Below are positions 6,785 to 15,452 of a DNA stretch of 50,647 nt, one piece after another. Origin of the DNA: Limnohabitans sp. (GTDB taxonomy: Bacteria > Bacteroidota > Bacteroidia > Flavobacteriales > Flavobacteriaceae); the NCBI GenBank assembly GCA_030053945.1, contig JASGCW010000011.1:1-50647 (forward strand). Direction: 5' to 3'. The translations under genes were made by a program, and so were the position numbers. Position 1 is the stretch's first letter. Each line of letters opens with the position of its first letter. The notes below the pieces were generated by a model that made no database searches, was not told the DNA's origin, and worked only from the letters and a program-made list of their open reading frames with translations.

Positions 6785-8953
6785 TTAACCTTGAGGATTT
6801 TCTTTTTTATCTTCTTTCTTGTCTTCACGAGGAGGACGAGGAGTTAATTGTTTTTTAGAAACTTTTTCTTTGCGAGTTTTAGGGTCAATACCTAAATATT
6901 TTACCATAAATACATCGCCCATATTTACTACATCAGAAGGTTTTTCTGTGCGTTCCCAAGCTAATTCAGAAACGTGTAATAAAACTTCATTTCCAGGAGC
7001 TTTTGTGTATTCTACCACTGCACCAAAATCTAGCATTTTTATTACTTTTACTTCATATGCCTCGCCAATTTCAGGTTTGAAAACCATCGCTTCAATTCTT
7101 GCTAAAACAGCATCGATACCAGCTTGGTTTGTTCCTAAAATTTCAACAATACCTTTGTCTCCTTCTTCGTTTAATACGATAGTTGTTTCAGTCACTTTTT
7201 GTAATTCTTGGATGTTTTTACCACCAGGACCTATGAAAGCACCTATCATACTTGCTGGGATAGAGCTCATTACAATTTTTGGAGCTTTAGGTTTAACTGA
7301 TGCGTTTGGTTTAGCGATAGTCTCAGTGATTTTTCCTAAAATATGTAAACGTCCATCACGAGCTTGTGATAAAGCTTGCTCCATAATGTCATAACGTAAT
7401 CCTTCAATTTTGATATCCATTTGGCAAGCTGTAATACCATCAGCTGTACCAGTTACTTTGAAGTCCATATCACCTAAGTGATCTTCGTCTCCTAAAATAT
7501 CAGATAAAACTGCAAATTTCTCGCCATCTGTGATTAATCCCATTGCGATACCAGATACAGGTTTTACCATTTGTACTCCTGCATCCATTAGTGCTAATGT
7601 TCCTGAACATACAGTAGCCATAGAAGAAGAACCGTTAGATTCTAATACTTCCGAAACAACACGTATAGTGTAAGGACAATCAGCAGGAATCATATTTTTT
7701 AAAGCACGTTGTGCCAAGTTTCCGTGACCTACCTCTCTTCTTGAAGTTCCTCTTAAAGGTTTTGCTTCACCAGTTGAGAAAGGAGGGAAATTGTAATGTA
7801 AGTAAAAACGCTCTTCACCTTGTTCTGAAGGTAAATCAATCACATTAGCTTCTCTTGAAGTTCCAAGAGTAACTGTTGCTAATGCTTGTGTTTCTCCACG
7901 TGTAAAGATTGCTGATCCGTGAGCCGATGGTAAATAATCGATTTCAGACCAAATTGGACGGATTTCTGTAGTTTTACGACCATCAAGACGAATTCCTTTT
8001 TCAAGGATTACATTACGTACAGCTTCTTTTTGTGTTTTGTAAATATATTTTGAAACTAATTCAGCTAAATCAGGATTTTCAGTATATTCTTCTTCAGTAA
8101 ATAAAGCTTTTACTTCTTCTTTTACTTCAGCAAATTTTTCTCCTCTTTCACTTTTAGCAGAGGCTTCTTGAGCAATAGCATAATATTTATCATACGAAGC
8201 AGCTTTTACTTTAGCATAAACTGTTTCGTCATTTTTCTCTGCTTCATACTCTCTATACGCAGGAGAGCCTAATGCTGCTCTTAAACGTTCTTGTGCTTGA
8301 ATTTGAGTTTTGATAGCTTCGTGAGCAAATTTGATAGCTTCTACCATTTCTGCTTCCGAAATTTCTTTCATTTCACCTTCTACCATCGCAACAGAATCTG
8401 CTGAAGCCCCAATCATCATATCGATGTCTGATTTTTCTAATTGTTCACGGCTAGGGTTGATTATTAATTTGCCATCAATGCGACCTACTCGTACTTCTGA
8501 AATCAAATTGTAAAAAGGGATGTCAGAAACGGCTAAACACGCAGAAGCTGCTAAACCTGCTAAAGCATCTGGCATAACATTTTCATCGTGTGACATTAGC
8601 TGAATCATAACTTGTGTTTCAGCGTGGTAATCGTCTGGGAAAAGTGGACGTAAAACACGGTCAACTAATCGCATAGTTAAAATTTCACTATCGCTAGGAC
8701 GAGCCTCTCTCTTAAAGAAACCTCCTGGGAAACGACCTGCAGCAGCAAATTTTTCGCGGTAGTCAACTGTTAGAGGTAAAAAATCTACCCCTGGATTTGC
8801 AGTTCTAGCAGAAACTGCTGTAGCCAATAACATTGCGTCGCCCATTCGCACAACTACAGACCCATCAGCTTGTTTGGCTAATTTTCCAGTTTCGATGGTG
8901 ATTGTTCTTCCGTCACCTAAATCGATAACTTCTTGGAATACTTTTGGAATCAT
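6785..8953 (-). CDS. pnp: Polyribonucleotide nucleotidyltransferase (PNPase)
   Basis: PNPase degrades RNA 3'-to-5' by phosphorolysis in the cytoplasm and can also add tails. The 722-aa protein shows the usual order: first RNase PH domain (1-210), helical linker, second RNase PH domain (about 310-540; [12 protein letters not shown] and [12 protein letters not shown] are hallmark motifs), KH domain ([17 protein letters not shown]) and C-terminal S1 domain, ending in a basic, Pro-rich tail. I start it at ATG 8953 ([16 protein letters not shown]), as in homologues, rather than nine codons upstream at 8980. It lies downstream of rpsO, the order also found in E. coli, but here rpsO has its own terminator and a stem-loop leader precedes pnp. 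No clear pnp promoter was seen. Confidence 0.96.
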   Translation of the reverse strand: MIPKVFQEVIDLGDGRTITIETGKLAKQADGSVVVRMGDAMLLATAVSARTANPGVDFLPLTVDYREKFAAAGRFPGGFFKREARPSDSEILTMRLVDRVLRPLFPDDYHAETQVMIQLMSHDENVMPDALAGLAASACLAVSDIPFYNLISEVRVGRIDGKLIINPSREQLEKSDIDMMIGASADSVAMVEGEMKEISEAEMVEAIKFAHEAIKTQIQAQERLRAALGSPAYREYEAEKNDETVYAKVKAASYDKYYAIAQEASAKSERGEKFAEVKEEVKALFTEEEYTENPDLAELVSKYIYKTQKEAVRNVILEKGIRLDGRKTTEIRPIWSEIDYLPSAHGSAIFTRGETQALATVTLGTSREANVIDLPSEQGEERFYLHYNFPPFSTGEAKPLRGTSRREVGHGNLAQRALKNMIPADCPYTIRVVSEVLESNGSSSMATVCSGTLALMDAGVQMVKPVSGIAMGLITDGEKFAVLSDILGDEDHLGDMDFKVTGTADGITACQMDIKIEGLRYDIMEQALSQARDGRLHILGKITETIAKPNASVKPKAPKIVMSSIPASMIGAFIGPGGKNIQELQKVTETTIVLNEEGDKGIVEILGTNQAGIDAVLARIEAMVFKPEIGEAYEVKVIKMLDFGAVVEYTKAPGNEVLLHVSELAWERTEKPSDVVNMGDVFMVKYLGIDPKTRKEKVSKKQLTPRPPREDKKEDKKENPQG

Positions 8954-8980
8954 AAAAATTCTTTTTGTTAAATTAAACAA

Positions 8981-9030
8981 TGGGTTTTAGTTGTGTTGTT
9001 GTGTGTTGTTGTGTAGTTGTTTGAAACCCA
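8981..9030 (-). promoter_or_regulatory. Stem-loop in the pnp leader
   Basis: On the plus strand TGGGTTT (8981-8987) and AAACCCA (9024-9030) frame a 36-nt loop of alternating TTGTG/TTGTT units, so the pnp mRNA would carry a 7-bp stem with a C/A-rich, unstructured loop 28 nt before the start. In E. coli the pnp leader hairpin is cut by RNase III and used for autocontrol; a like role here is an inference. Confidence 0.4.
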
Positions 9031-9071
9031 ATGAAAAACCAAACTTTTTCTTGCAATATAAATTAAAAACA

Positions 9072-9097
9072 AAAAGAGGCGCGCAGGCACCTCTTTT
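9072..9097 (-). terminator. Intrinsic terminator of rpsO
   Basis: Perfect 8-bp stem AAAAGAGG/CCTCTTTT around a GC-rich loop, followed on the minus strand by a T-rich tail, 8 bp after the rpsO stop. Confidence 0.85.
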
Positions 9098-9105
9098 CAT
9101 CTTGA

Positions 9106-9375
9106 TTATTTTCTGATGTTTAATTCTTTGATAATCGCACGGTATCTGTTGATTTCCGTATTCTTTAAGTAGTCAAGAAGCGCTCTTCTTTTTCCTACTA
9201 ATTTTACTAACGAACGCTCAGTGTTGTAATCGTGACGATTTCTTTTTAAGTGCTCAGTTAAGTGGTTGATTCTGAAAGTGAATAAAGCGATTTGCCCCTC
9301 AGCAGAACCAGTGTTCTCAGCTTTTCCTCCGTGTTGAGCGAAGATTTCAGCCTTTTTTTCTTTAGATAAATACAT
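9106..9375 (-). CDS. rpsO: Small ribosomal subunit protein uS15
   Basis: 89 aa, the usual length for S15, which binds the central domain of 16S rRNA early in 30S assembly. The motifs GSAEGQIALFTFRINHLTEHL and LVGKRRALLDYL are characteristic. The start is ATG 9375 (MYLSKEKKAEIF); the frame stays open 16 codons further, but that extension lies in the leader behind the promoter at 9432-9461. It is followed by its own terminator and then pnp. S15 represses its own translation in several bacteria; no mRNA motif for this was identified. Confidence 0.97.
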   Translation of the reverse strand: MYLSKEKKAEIFAQHGGKAENTGSAEGQIALFTFRINHLTEHLKRNRHDYNTERSLVKLVGKRRALLDYLKNTEINRYRAIIKELNIRK

Positions 9376-9431
9376 TCTAATATTATTTAAATGATTATTA
9401 TGCAGATTGAAGTGTTTCTTCAATTCGAGTG

Positions 9432-9461
9432 CAAATGTAATATTTAATTTTAAAATTCCAA
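9432..9461 (-). promoter_or_regulatory. rpsO promoter
   Basis: Minus strand: TTG (9461-9459), 19-bp spacer, TACATTTG (9439-9432), a full match to the Bacteroidota consensus. The sequence after it (CACTCGAA) is shared with the initiator tRNA promoter near 50476. The implied leader is about 50 nt. Confidence 0.8.
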
Positions 9462-9467
9462 TAATTT

Positions 9468-9528
9468 AAATTCCAAATTCCAATTTTACAAAAAACATAC
9501 TTGTGAAAAGAATTGGAATTTAGAATTT
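9468..9528. repeat. 18-bp inverted repeat between rpsO and the methionine sulfoxide reductase gene
   Basis: The arms AAATTCCAAATTCCAATT (9468-9485) and AATTGGAATTTAGAATTT (9511-9528) match at 17 of 18 positions with a 25-nt loop. Each arm is built of 8-bp ATTCCAAA-like units. It may end transcription from the gene at 9547, but it is AT-only and lacks the usual GC stem. Confidence 0.55.
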
Positions 9529-9546
9529 GTTTTTTTTCTTTTTTTA

Positions 9547-9999
9547 TTAAAAAAGCTTCGCTATTTCTTGATTCACAAATTCTAAAAATCTTTCATCAGC
9601 TTCTGTGAAAGGATCAATTACGTGGCTATCTATATCTATTTGACCTATATTTTTACCGTTAACAAAAAGAGGTACTACGATTTCAGATTTGACAGTAAAA
9701 CTACACGCTATATAGTTGTTTTGTGCAGAAACATCTGGGACAACAAAATTTGCGTTCGATTCTGCCACTTGACCACAAATACCTTTTCCAAATGGAATTA
9801 CTGTATGATCGGTTTCTGCACCTACATAAGGACCTAAATGTAATGTTTTGGTTTCGTGATTAGCAAAATAAAAACCTACCCAATTATAATAGCTTATATT
9901 ATCCTGTAATAGTTGGCAAATGTTTAGAAGTTTTTCATCACGAGTTAAAGGTGAATTAGTGATTTCAGTAACCTTTGGTTTTAATTCTTCAAATATCAT
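9547..9999 (-). CDS. msrC: Free methionine-(R)-sulfoxide reductase (GAF-domain fRMsr)
   Basis: 150 aa, a single GAF domain. Enzymes of this family (E. coli YebR/MsrC) reduce free methionine-R-sulfoxide using active-site cysteines recycled by thioredoxin. Visible hallmarks are NWVGFYF (39-45), PFGKGICG (69-76), YIACSF (96-101), SEIVVPL (105-111) and GQIDIDS. Cys75 and Cys99 align with two of the three E. coli cysteines; the position of the first one is His65 here, so only the core pair is kept. Single gene, minus strand; a -7 element TACTTTTG lies at 10024-10017. Function is well supported by family; the missing third Cys should be noted. Confidence 0.88.
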   Translation of the reverse strand: MIFEELKPKVTEITNSPLTRDEKLLNICQLLQDNISYYNWVGFYFANHETKTLHLGPYVGAETDHTVIPFGKGICGQVAESNANFVVPDVSAQNNYIACSFTVKSEIVVPLFVNGKNIGQIDIDSHVIDPFTEADERFLEFVNQEIAKLF

Positions 10000-10016
10000 T
10001 TTATTTTGGTTTTATG

Positions 10017-10057
10017 CAAAAGTATTGAACATAACTTCTAATTTTTATATAAATTTG
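10017..10057. promoter_or_regulatory. Divergent promoter elements for the sulfoxide reductase gene (minus) and xrtF (plus)
   Basis: Minus strand: TACTTTTG at 10024-10017, 18 bp from the reductase ATG. Plus strand: TAAATTTG at 10050-10057 with TTG at 10025-10027 (22-bp spacer), 15 bp before the xrtF start codon. The two promoters overlap back to back. Confidence 0.5.
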
Positions 10058-10072
10058 TTAAAATTGATTTTT

Positions 10073-10609
10073 TTGAAAGCTTTATTCAATCAATATAAAC
10101 CATTTCTTCTTTTTTTAGGCAAATTTTTTTTGGCTTACCTATTGCTGACTATTTTGTATCAAACCTATTTAGAAAACCTAGTAGCTAAAGTAGATTTGTT
10201 TACAGAAAATGTTTCTTGTTTGACACGATTTGTTGCCAGAATTTTTGGTATGGATTACAATATCAGTATTGATAATGCAAACGAACAAATAAAAGTTTTG
10301 TATAACGGTAATTACCAAATGCGAATAATAGAAGGTTGTAATGCCATTAGTGTAATTATACTCTTTATATCTTTTGTTTTAGCTTTTTCTAGCAAATTCC
10401 AGTCAACATTGTTTTATTGTATAGGTGGAGGGGCTTTAATTTATATTTTAAATATTTTTAGAATCGTTTTTTTGGCTGTTTTGCTTTATAAATATCCTGA
10501 ACAAGAACATTTGCTTCACGGTGTTTTATTTCCATCTATTATTTATGGAATCGTTTTTTTGTTGTGGTTAATTTGGATAAAAAAATACTCTAATTATGCT
10601 GCAAAATAG
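10073..10609 (+). CDS. xrtF: Exosortase family protein XrtF
   Basis: Integral membrane cysteine protease/transpeptidase-like protein of the exosortase superfamily, which is thought to process C-terminal sorting tails. With the start at TTG 10073 (MKALFNQYKPFLLFLGKFF) it has 178 aa. The catalytic triad pattern is complete: Cys89 (EGCNAIS), Arg130 (NIFRIVF) and His149 (HLLHGVLF), between several membrane helices. The frame is open back to 9920 but has no ATG near the promoter, and upstream codons overlap the divergent reductase gene, so TTG 10073 is preferred (TTG 10064 is possible). It overlaps the next gene by 14 bp. The XrtF substrate is not known to me. Confidence 0.85.
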   Translation: MKALFNQYKPFLLFLGKFFLAYLLLTILYQTYLENLVAKVDLFTENVSCLTRFVARIFGMDYNISIDNANEQIKVLYNGNYQMRIIEGCNAISVIILFISFVLAFSSKFQSTLFYCIGGGALIYILNIFRIVFLAVLLYKYPEQEHLLHGVLFPSIIYGIVFLLWLIWIKKYSNYAAK

Positions 10610-11033
10610 ATTTTTTAGATACTTGCTTGTGGTTATCTTGATAGGGTTTTTAGTTGCAATTCGCACTTTTGAAAGCGTTCTGTTTTATGATCCTTTTATT
10701 GCTTATTTTAAATCAGAATTTCACAATCAATTATATCCAAAATATGATGCTTTAAAATTATTTCTGAATATAGGAACTAGATATCTAATTAATTCAATGG
10801 TAAGTTTAGGAATAATATATGTAATCTTTACAGACTCTTCTAAAGTTAAGATGTCTAGCGTATTATTGAGTTTGTTTTTCTTAATTCTTATGGGATTAAT
10901 CATCGTGTTACTATGCTTTTTTACAGAAAAACAAGCTATGATTTTATTTTATGTTAGAAGATTTTTGATTCAGCCTATATTTTTATTACTATTTATTCCT
11001 GCGTTTTATTACCAACAAAGGAATTATAAATAA
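10596..11033 (+). CDS. Exosortase F system-associated membrane protein
   Basis: 145 aa with about four membrane helices (residues 8-24, 62-80, 87-108, 123-138). Motifs such as RYLLVVILIGFLVAIRTFE near the N-terminus and YYQQRNYK at the C-terminus fit the family that always follows XrtF in Flavobacteriia. The ATG lies inside the 3' end of xrtF (14-bp overlap), indicating translational coupling and a shared complex. Its role is unknown; no catalytic residues are apparent. Confidence 0.8.
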   Translation: MLQNRFFRYLLVVILIGFLVAIRTFESVLFYDPFIAYFKSEFHNQLYPKYDALKLFLNIGTRYLINSMVSLGIIYVIFTDSSKVKMSSVLLSLFFLILMGLIIVLLCFFTEKQAMILFYVRRFLIQPIFLLLFIPAFYYQQRNYK

Positions 11034-11057
11034 TTTCTTATCTTTATAAGAATTAGA

Positions 11058-11891
11058 ATGTTAATAATGAAAGTTACAAAATTCTCTGGTGATATAGTTG
11101 ATTTTGATATTCAAAAACTGAAAAAATCCTTGTTGAAATCTGGAGCAAATCAACAAGTGGTTGATGCTGTTTTATTGCAAATTAAGGCACAGCTTTATGA
11201 TGAAATTCCTACTAAGAAAATTTACAAACTAGCATTCGATTTGCTTAAAAAACAAACAGATTCAAGTGCCGCTCAATATAATTTAAGGGCTTCTTTGGAA
11301 ATGTTAGGTCCTGCTGGATTTTATTTCGAGAAATATATTTCAATGTTGTTTCGGAAAATAGGATATGAAACTCGAATAAATCTTTTGCTTCAAGGCAAAT
11401 GTGTTACACACGAAGTGGATGTAGCTCTGAAAAAAGATATTCAGCTTACAATGATAGAATGCAAATTCCATAGTAATCGAAATTCAGTTACTGATGTTAA
11501 AGTGCCTATGTATATTTTATCTCGATTTAATGATTTAAAAAGCAAACCTCAAGCTATTTTTGAAGAAAAAGATTTTATAAATCGTTGTTTGATAGTAACT
11601 AATAACCGTTTTTCCGAAGACGCTATAAAATTTGCTACTTGTTCTGGGTTGGAATTGCTTAGTTGGGACTTGCCAAAAGCCAATACACTTCGAAATTTAA
11701 TTGATGCAACTAGATTATTTCCAGTAACTTGTTTGACCACAATTACTCAAAAAGAAAAGGAGCAACTTCTTTCGCAAGAAATCATTTTGGCTGAACAATT
11801 AAAAAGTAATGAAGAATTATTAGAAATGATTGGAATAAGTTCAAATAGAATTAAAAATATTTTTAAAGAAGTAAACGCATTGTGTAATTAA
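11058..11891 (+). CDS. ATP-cone plus restriction-endonuclease-fold protein
   Basis: 277 aa. Residues about 5-88 form an ATP-cone (KVTKFSGDIVDFDIQKLKKSL...), a nucleotide-sensing domain best known from ribonucleotide reductases and NrdR. Residues about 88-225 look like a PD-(D/E)xK nuclease of the Mrr type: Glu91 (YFEKYISMLF), Asp121 (THEVDVAL), Glu134 and Lys136 (MIECKFH). The C-terminal 50 residues are helical. Start at ATG 11058, or three codons later at 11067. The gene precedes the beta-CASP RNase gene by 12 bp, so the pair is probably co-expressed. A nuclease gated by (d)ATP is the simplest reading; target (DNA or RNA) unknown. Confidence 0.75.
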   Translation: MLIMKVTKFSGDIVDFDIQKLKKSLLKSGANQQVVDAVLLQIKAQLYDEIPTKKIYKLAFDLLKKQTDSSAAQYNLRASLEMLGPAGFYFEKYISMLFRKIGYETRINLLLQGKCVTHEVDVALKKDIQLTMIECKFHSNRNSVTDVKVPMYILSRFNDLKSKPQAIFEEKDFINRCLIVTNNRFSEDAIKFATCSGLELLSWDLPKANTLRNLIDATRLFPVTCLTTITQKEKEQLLSQEIILAEQLKSNEELLEMIGISSNRIKNIFKEVNALCN

Positions 11892-11903
11892 AATATAAAC
11901 GAA

Positions 11904-13262
11904 ATGAAAATTCAATTTTTTGGTGCAGCCGGAACGGTTACAGGTTCTAAAACCCTTGTAGAATCAAATGGGATAAGAATTCTTATAGATTGTGGATTGT
12001 TTCAAGGTAATAAAGAAACTCGTCAACTTAACTGGCAACCTCTTGAAGTTTTGCCTTCAACAATTGATTATGTTTTACTTACACACGGTCATTTAGATCA
12101 CTGTGGATGGTTGCCGCGATTAGTGATGCAAGGTTTTGAAGGGAAAATATATTGTACCGGACCCACTAAATCTATTTCAAAACTAATTTTACTTGATTCC
12201 GCAAAAATTCAAGAAGAAGAGGCCGAAAAAGCAAATCGGGAACAATATTCGAAACACATTCCTGCTAAGCCTTTATATACTGTAGAAGATGCAGAAAAAG
12301 TACTGCCTTATTTTAGAGTAATTCAAAAGGACGAAGAAGTAAATTTAGATGCAGAAATTTCAGCCCGATTTTTTTATGCTGGTCATATTTTAGGTGCTTG
12401 TTCTATTGAATTGAGTTTAGAAGGGAAAACTTTAGTTTTTTCGGGCGATTTAGGAAGAGATAATGATGATTTGCTATACGCTCCAATTAAACCCAAAAAA
12501 GGGAATTACATCTTTTTGGAGAGTACTTATGGTAATCGTTTACATCCTGAAAATGATCCTATGGAAGATTTGGAAGAATGTATAAATGAAACTATCTCAA
12601 GAGGTGGAAATGTAATCATTCCAAGTTTTGCAGTAGAACGTGCCCAAGCTATTATGTATTTGATTTGGAAATTAAAATTGGAGGGAAGAATTCCTGAAGT
12701 ACCCTATATAATAGATACACCTATGGGGATAAAAGTAATCGATTTGTTTGTAGATAATAAAAAATGGCACAAACTAAAGTTAGATGAATGTGAAGCAATG
12801 TGTAATTTATTTCAATTAGTAACCGATTTTGAAGAAACTATGAATACAGTTTATGACGAACAACCCAAAGTAGTTATTGCTGCAAGTGGAATGGTGACAG
12901 GCGGACGTGTTTTAAGTTATTTAGAAAAGCATATTTCTGAAGAAAAAAATACTATTGTGATTGTTGGATATCAAGCCGAAGGTACTCGTGGAAGAAAATT
13001 GATTGATGGTGAAAAAGAAATTAAAATTTATGGAAGGTATTATCCCGTAAAAGCCCAAATTCAGGAAATTGAAGGGCTTTCAGCACACGGTGATCAGGAA
13101 GATTTATTGCAGTGGTTGTCTGAGATTGAACCGAAGCCAACACAAATATTTCTGAATCACGGGGAAAAAGATGCTTTAATTGCATTAAAAAATAAAATCG
13201 AAGAGCGATATGATATTGCTTGTGAAATACCATATATAGGAAAAGAGTTTGTTTTTAATTAA
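11904..13262 (+). CDS. Beta-CASP metallo-beta-lactamase-fold ribonuclease
   Basis: 452 aa. The metallo-beta-lactamase motif THGHLDHCG (His61, His63, Asp65, His66) binds two zinc ions; further ligands are seen in GHILGACS, FSGDLGRD, LSAHGDQEDLL and FLNHGEKDAL. The central insert (about 200-380) is the beta-CASP cap, and the C-terminal part carries the RNA-metabolising domain. Relatives (CPSF73/Ysh1-like and bacterial homologues) cut RNA endonucleolytically. It lies 12 bp after the ATP-cone nuclease. Fold and likely RNase activity are well supported; substrate unknown. Confidence 0.88.
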   Translation: MKIQFFGAAGTVTGSKTLVESNGIRILIDCGLFQGNKETRQLNWQPLEVLPSTIDYVLLTHGHLDHCGWLPRLVMQGFEGKIYCTGPTKSISKLILLDSAKIQEEEAEKANREQYSKHIPAKPLYTVEDAEKVLPYFRVIQKDEEVNLDAEISARFFYAGHILGACSIELSLEGKTLVFSGDLGRDNDDLLYAPIKPKKGNYIFLESTYGNRLHPENDPMEDLEECINETISRGGNVIIPSFAVERAQAIMYLIWKLKLEGRIPEVPYIIDTPMGIKVIDLFVDNKKWHKLKLDECEAMCNLFQLVTDFEETMNTVYDEQPKVVIAASGMVTGGRVLSYLEKHISEEKNTIVIVGYQAEGTRGRKLIDGEKEIKIYGRYYPVKAQIQEIEGLSAHGDQEDLLQWLSEIEPKPTQIFLNHGEKDALIALKNKIEERYDIACEIPYIGKEFVFN

Positions 13263-13490
13263 AAGATGGATGATTGTTTTTATTCTATCTTTTATTGCAG
13301 AATGTATCGGAATTTTTTGAGGTGTTTTTGTAGAAAGTTATAAGAATTTACAAAAAATAGAGGTGTAAATCATTAATGATGAGCGAAATTAAGCGTTTGG
13401 TGCGAAAGTTGATTTGTCGTGAGATTAGACTTTTTTAAATATATAGTTAAAAAATTCTTTGATTAAATCTAAAAGTTATATTTTAGCCGA

Positions 13491-13793
13491 ATGCGTTTTA
13501 GTATAAAATTCGTACTACTTTTATTTGTTTTCTTTCAGTTTGCGCCAAGTGTAATTACTTTGTTAGATTCTGAGAGAGAAGATTACTATTCTTATTTTTT
13601 TCAGGATGAAGATGAAGAAGAAAGTAAGACAAATAAGGAGATGAAAGAGGTAAAATCTGAATTTTTGCTTGAAGAATCACATTTTGTAATTTCTCCTTTT
13701 ATTACCCTAAGTAATGAAAATACTCCCGAGTATATTTTAAAAGAGTATTCAATCTCAAAATCAACATTTTTATTACCACCTGAACAAGTTTAG
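13491..13793 (+). CDS. Small secreted acidic protein of unknown function
   Basis: 100 aa. Residues 1-20 form a signal peptide (MRFSIKFVLLLFVFFQFAPS); the mature part is rich in Glu, Asp and Ser with an acidic cluster (DEDEEES) near residue 41 and a C-terminus ending LLPPEQV. No family recognised. A -7-like TATATTTT lies at 13477-13484, only 6 bp before the ATG, so the mRNA may be leaderless. It sits 52 bp before the SulP gene on the same strand and could be co-transcribed with it. Confidence 0.6.
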   Translation: MRFSIKFVLLLFVFFQFAPSVITLLDSEREDYYSYFFQDEDEEESKTNKEMKEVKSEFLLEESHFVISPFITLSNENTPEYILKEYSISKSTFLLPPEQV

Positions 13794-13845
13794 AACATAA
13801 TTAGTGGGCCTAGCCCTAAAATAGTATTGTTTTAAATTTTATAGG

Positions 13846-15444
13846 ATGACAAAAAAAATTAAAATTTTAAGCAACCTTAATTCTGATTTGCCTGCAGGAT
13901 TAGTGGTTTTCTTAGTGGCATTACCTTTGTGTTTAGGTATTGCATTAGCTTCAGGCGCACCCCTGTTTTCCGGAATTATTTCTGGTGTAGTAGGAGGTAT
14001 AGTGGTGGGTTTTTTAAGTAAATCTCACTTATCAGTTTCAGGACCAGCTGCTGGACTTACAGCAATAGTATTAACAGCAATTACAGATTTAGGTGCATTT
14101 AACATTTTTCTTCTAGCTGTTTTAATAGCTGGAATTATGCAAATTGCCCTTGGTTTTTTAAAAGCTGGAACAATTTCAAATTATTTTCCTAATAACGTTA
14201 TCGAAGGAATGTTAGCAGGAATTGGGGTTATTATCTTTTTAAAACAAGTTCCTCACGCTTTTGGATATGATAAAGATTATGAAGGAGATTTGGCTTTTCT
14301 TCAGCCAGATGGAGAAAATACATTTTCAGAAATTTTTTCTGTTTTAGGGAATATTCATCTAGGAGCAACTTTAATTGCTTTGGTTTCATTACTAATTTTA
14401 ATTGGCTGGAGTAAAGTTGGGTTTCTTCAAAAAATTAAACTAATTCCAGCAGCATTAGTTGCGGTAATAGTAGGAATTCTTTTAAATCAATTTTTTATAG
14501 CTTCAAATTCCTCTTTGGCAGTTTTGCCTGAACACTTGGTAAAATTACCAGTTCCAAAATCATTAGATGAATTTGCGCAAAGTTTTACATTGCCAGATTT
14601 TACTCAATTTGCTAACAAAAAGGTTTGGATAGTGGCAGCTACAATTGCAGCAGTAGCCTCTATCGAAACATTGTTGTGTATAGAAGCAGCTGATAGAATG
14701 GATAAGCATAAGCGTTATACGGATACAAATGTGGAGCTTAAAGCTCAAGGGATTGGTAATGTTGTTAGTGCCTTATTAGGCGGTTTGCCTATGACATCTG
14801 TAGTGGTTCGTTCTACAGCAAATGCAAATGCAGGAGCAGAGACAAAGATGGCAGCTATTTTTCATGGTGTTTTGTTAATTATTAGTGCGGTAACAATTCC
14901 TTTTGTACTTAATATGATTCCTTTAGCAACATTAGCAGCGGTATTGTTATTAGTGGGGTATAAACTTGCAAATCCTAAAGTATTAAAACATTTTTATGAA
15001 AGAGGTAAATATCAATTTATTCCATTTATTATAACTATGTTAGGAGTAGTGTTTACTGATTTGTTAAAAGGAGTTGCATTAGGATTAGTGGTAAGTATTA
15101 TTTTTATTCTAAAAGGTAATTTAGAAAGAGCCTATAAGTTTAGAAAGGAAGAATATCAAGATGGTGATATTATTCATATAGATTTAGCACAAGAGGTATC
15201 TTTTTTGAATAAATCAGCTATTAAGAAAACATTGTCAAGTATTCCTCAAAATTCCAAGGTGATTATTAATGCTTCGGATACGGTTTATATTGCTCATGAT
15301 GTTCTTGATTTAATCAAGGAATTTAAAAAAATTCGTGCAAAAGAAGAAAACATCAAAGTAAAATTAGTTGGCTTCAAAAAAGCGTATGAATTAGAAAATA
15401 CAGGAGAAGAAGTAAAACACGTATTTGTTGAACACAAGAATTAA
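13846..15444 (+). CDS. SulP-family anion (probably bicarbonate) transporter
   Basis: 532 aa. Residues about 12-420 hold the SulP membrane domain (DLPAGLVVFLVALPLCLGIA at the start; LSVSGPAAGLTAIV and GGLPMTSVVVRSTANANAG are family signatures). Residues about 440-532 look like a STAS domain. SulP proteins move sulfate, bicarbonate, chloride or dicarboxylates. Here two beta-carbonic anhydrase genes follow at 8 bp and 43 bp, which points to bicarbonate transport, in the manner of SulP/carbonic anhydrase pairs and fusions in other bacteria. Substrate assignment rests on this context. First gene of a probable operon with the anhydrases. Confidence 0.87.
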   Translation: MTKKIKILSNLNSDLPAGLVVFLVALPLCLGIALASGAPLFSGIISGVVGGIVVGFLSKSHLSVSGPAAGLTAIVLTAITDLGAFNIFLLAVLIAGIMQIALGFLKAGTISNYFPNNVIEGMLAGIGVIIFLKQVPHAFGYDKDYEGDLAFLQPDGENTFSEIFSVLGNIHLGATLIALVSLLILIGWSKVGFLQKIKLIPAALVAVIVGILLNQFFIASNSSLAVLPEHLVKLPVPKSLDEFAQSFTLPDFTQFANKKVWIVAATIAAVASIETLLCIEAADRMDKHKRYTDTNVELKAQGIGNVVSALLGGLPMTSVVVRSTANANAGAETKMAAIFHGVLLIISAVTIPFVLNMIPLATLAAVLLLVGYKLANPKVLKHFYERGKYQFIPFIITMLGVVFTDLLKGVALGLVVSIIFILKGNLERAYKFRKEEYQDGDIIHIDLAQEVSFLNKSAIKKTLSSIPQNSKVIINASDTVYIAHDVLDLIKEFKKIRAKEENIKVKLVGFKKAYELENTGEEVKHVFVEHKN

Positions 15445-15452
15445 AAGAAATT

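Noticed and set aside
13270..13368. Tiny frame MIVFILSFIAECIGIF, TGA, then an open stretch in the same phase
   Set aside because: Hydrophobic start interrupted by a stop after 16 codons; too short to call a gene or a pseudogene.
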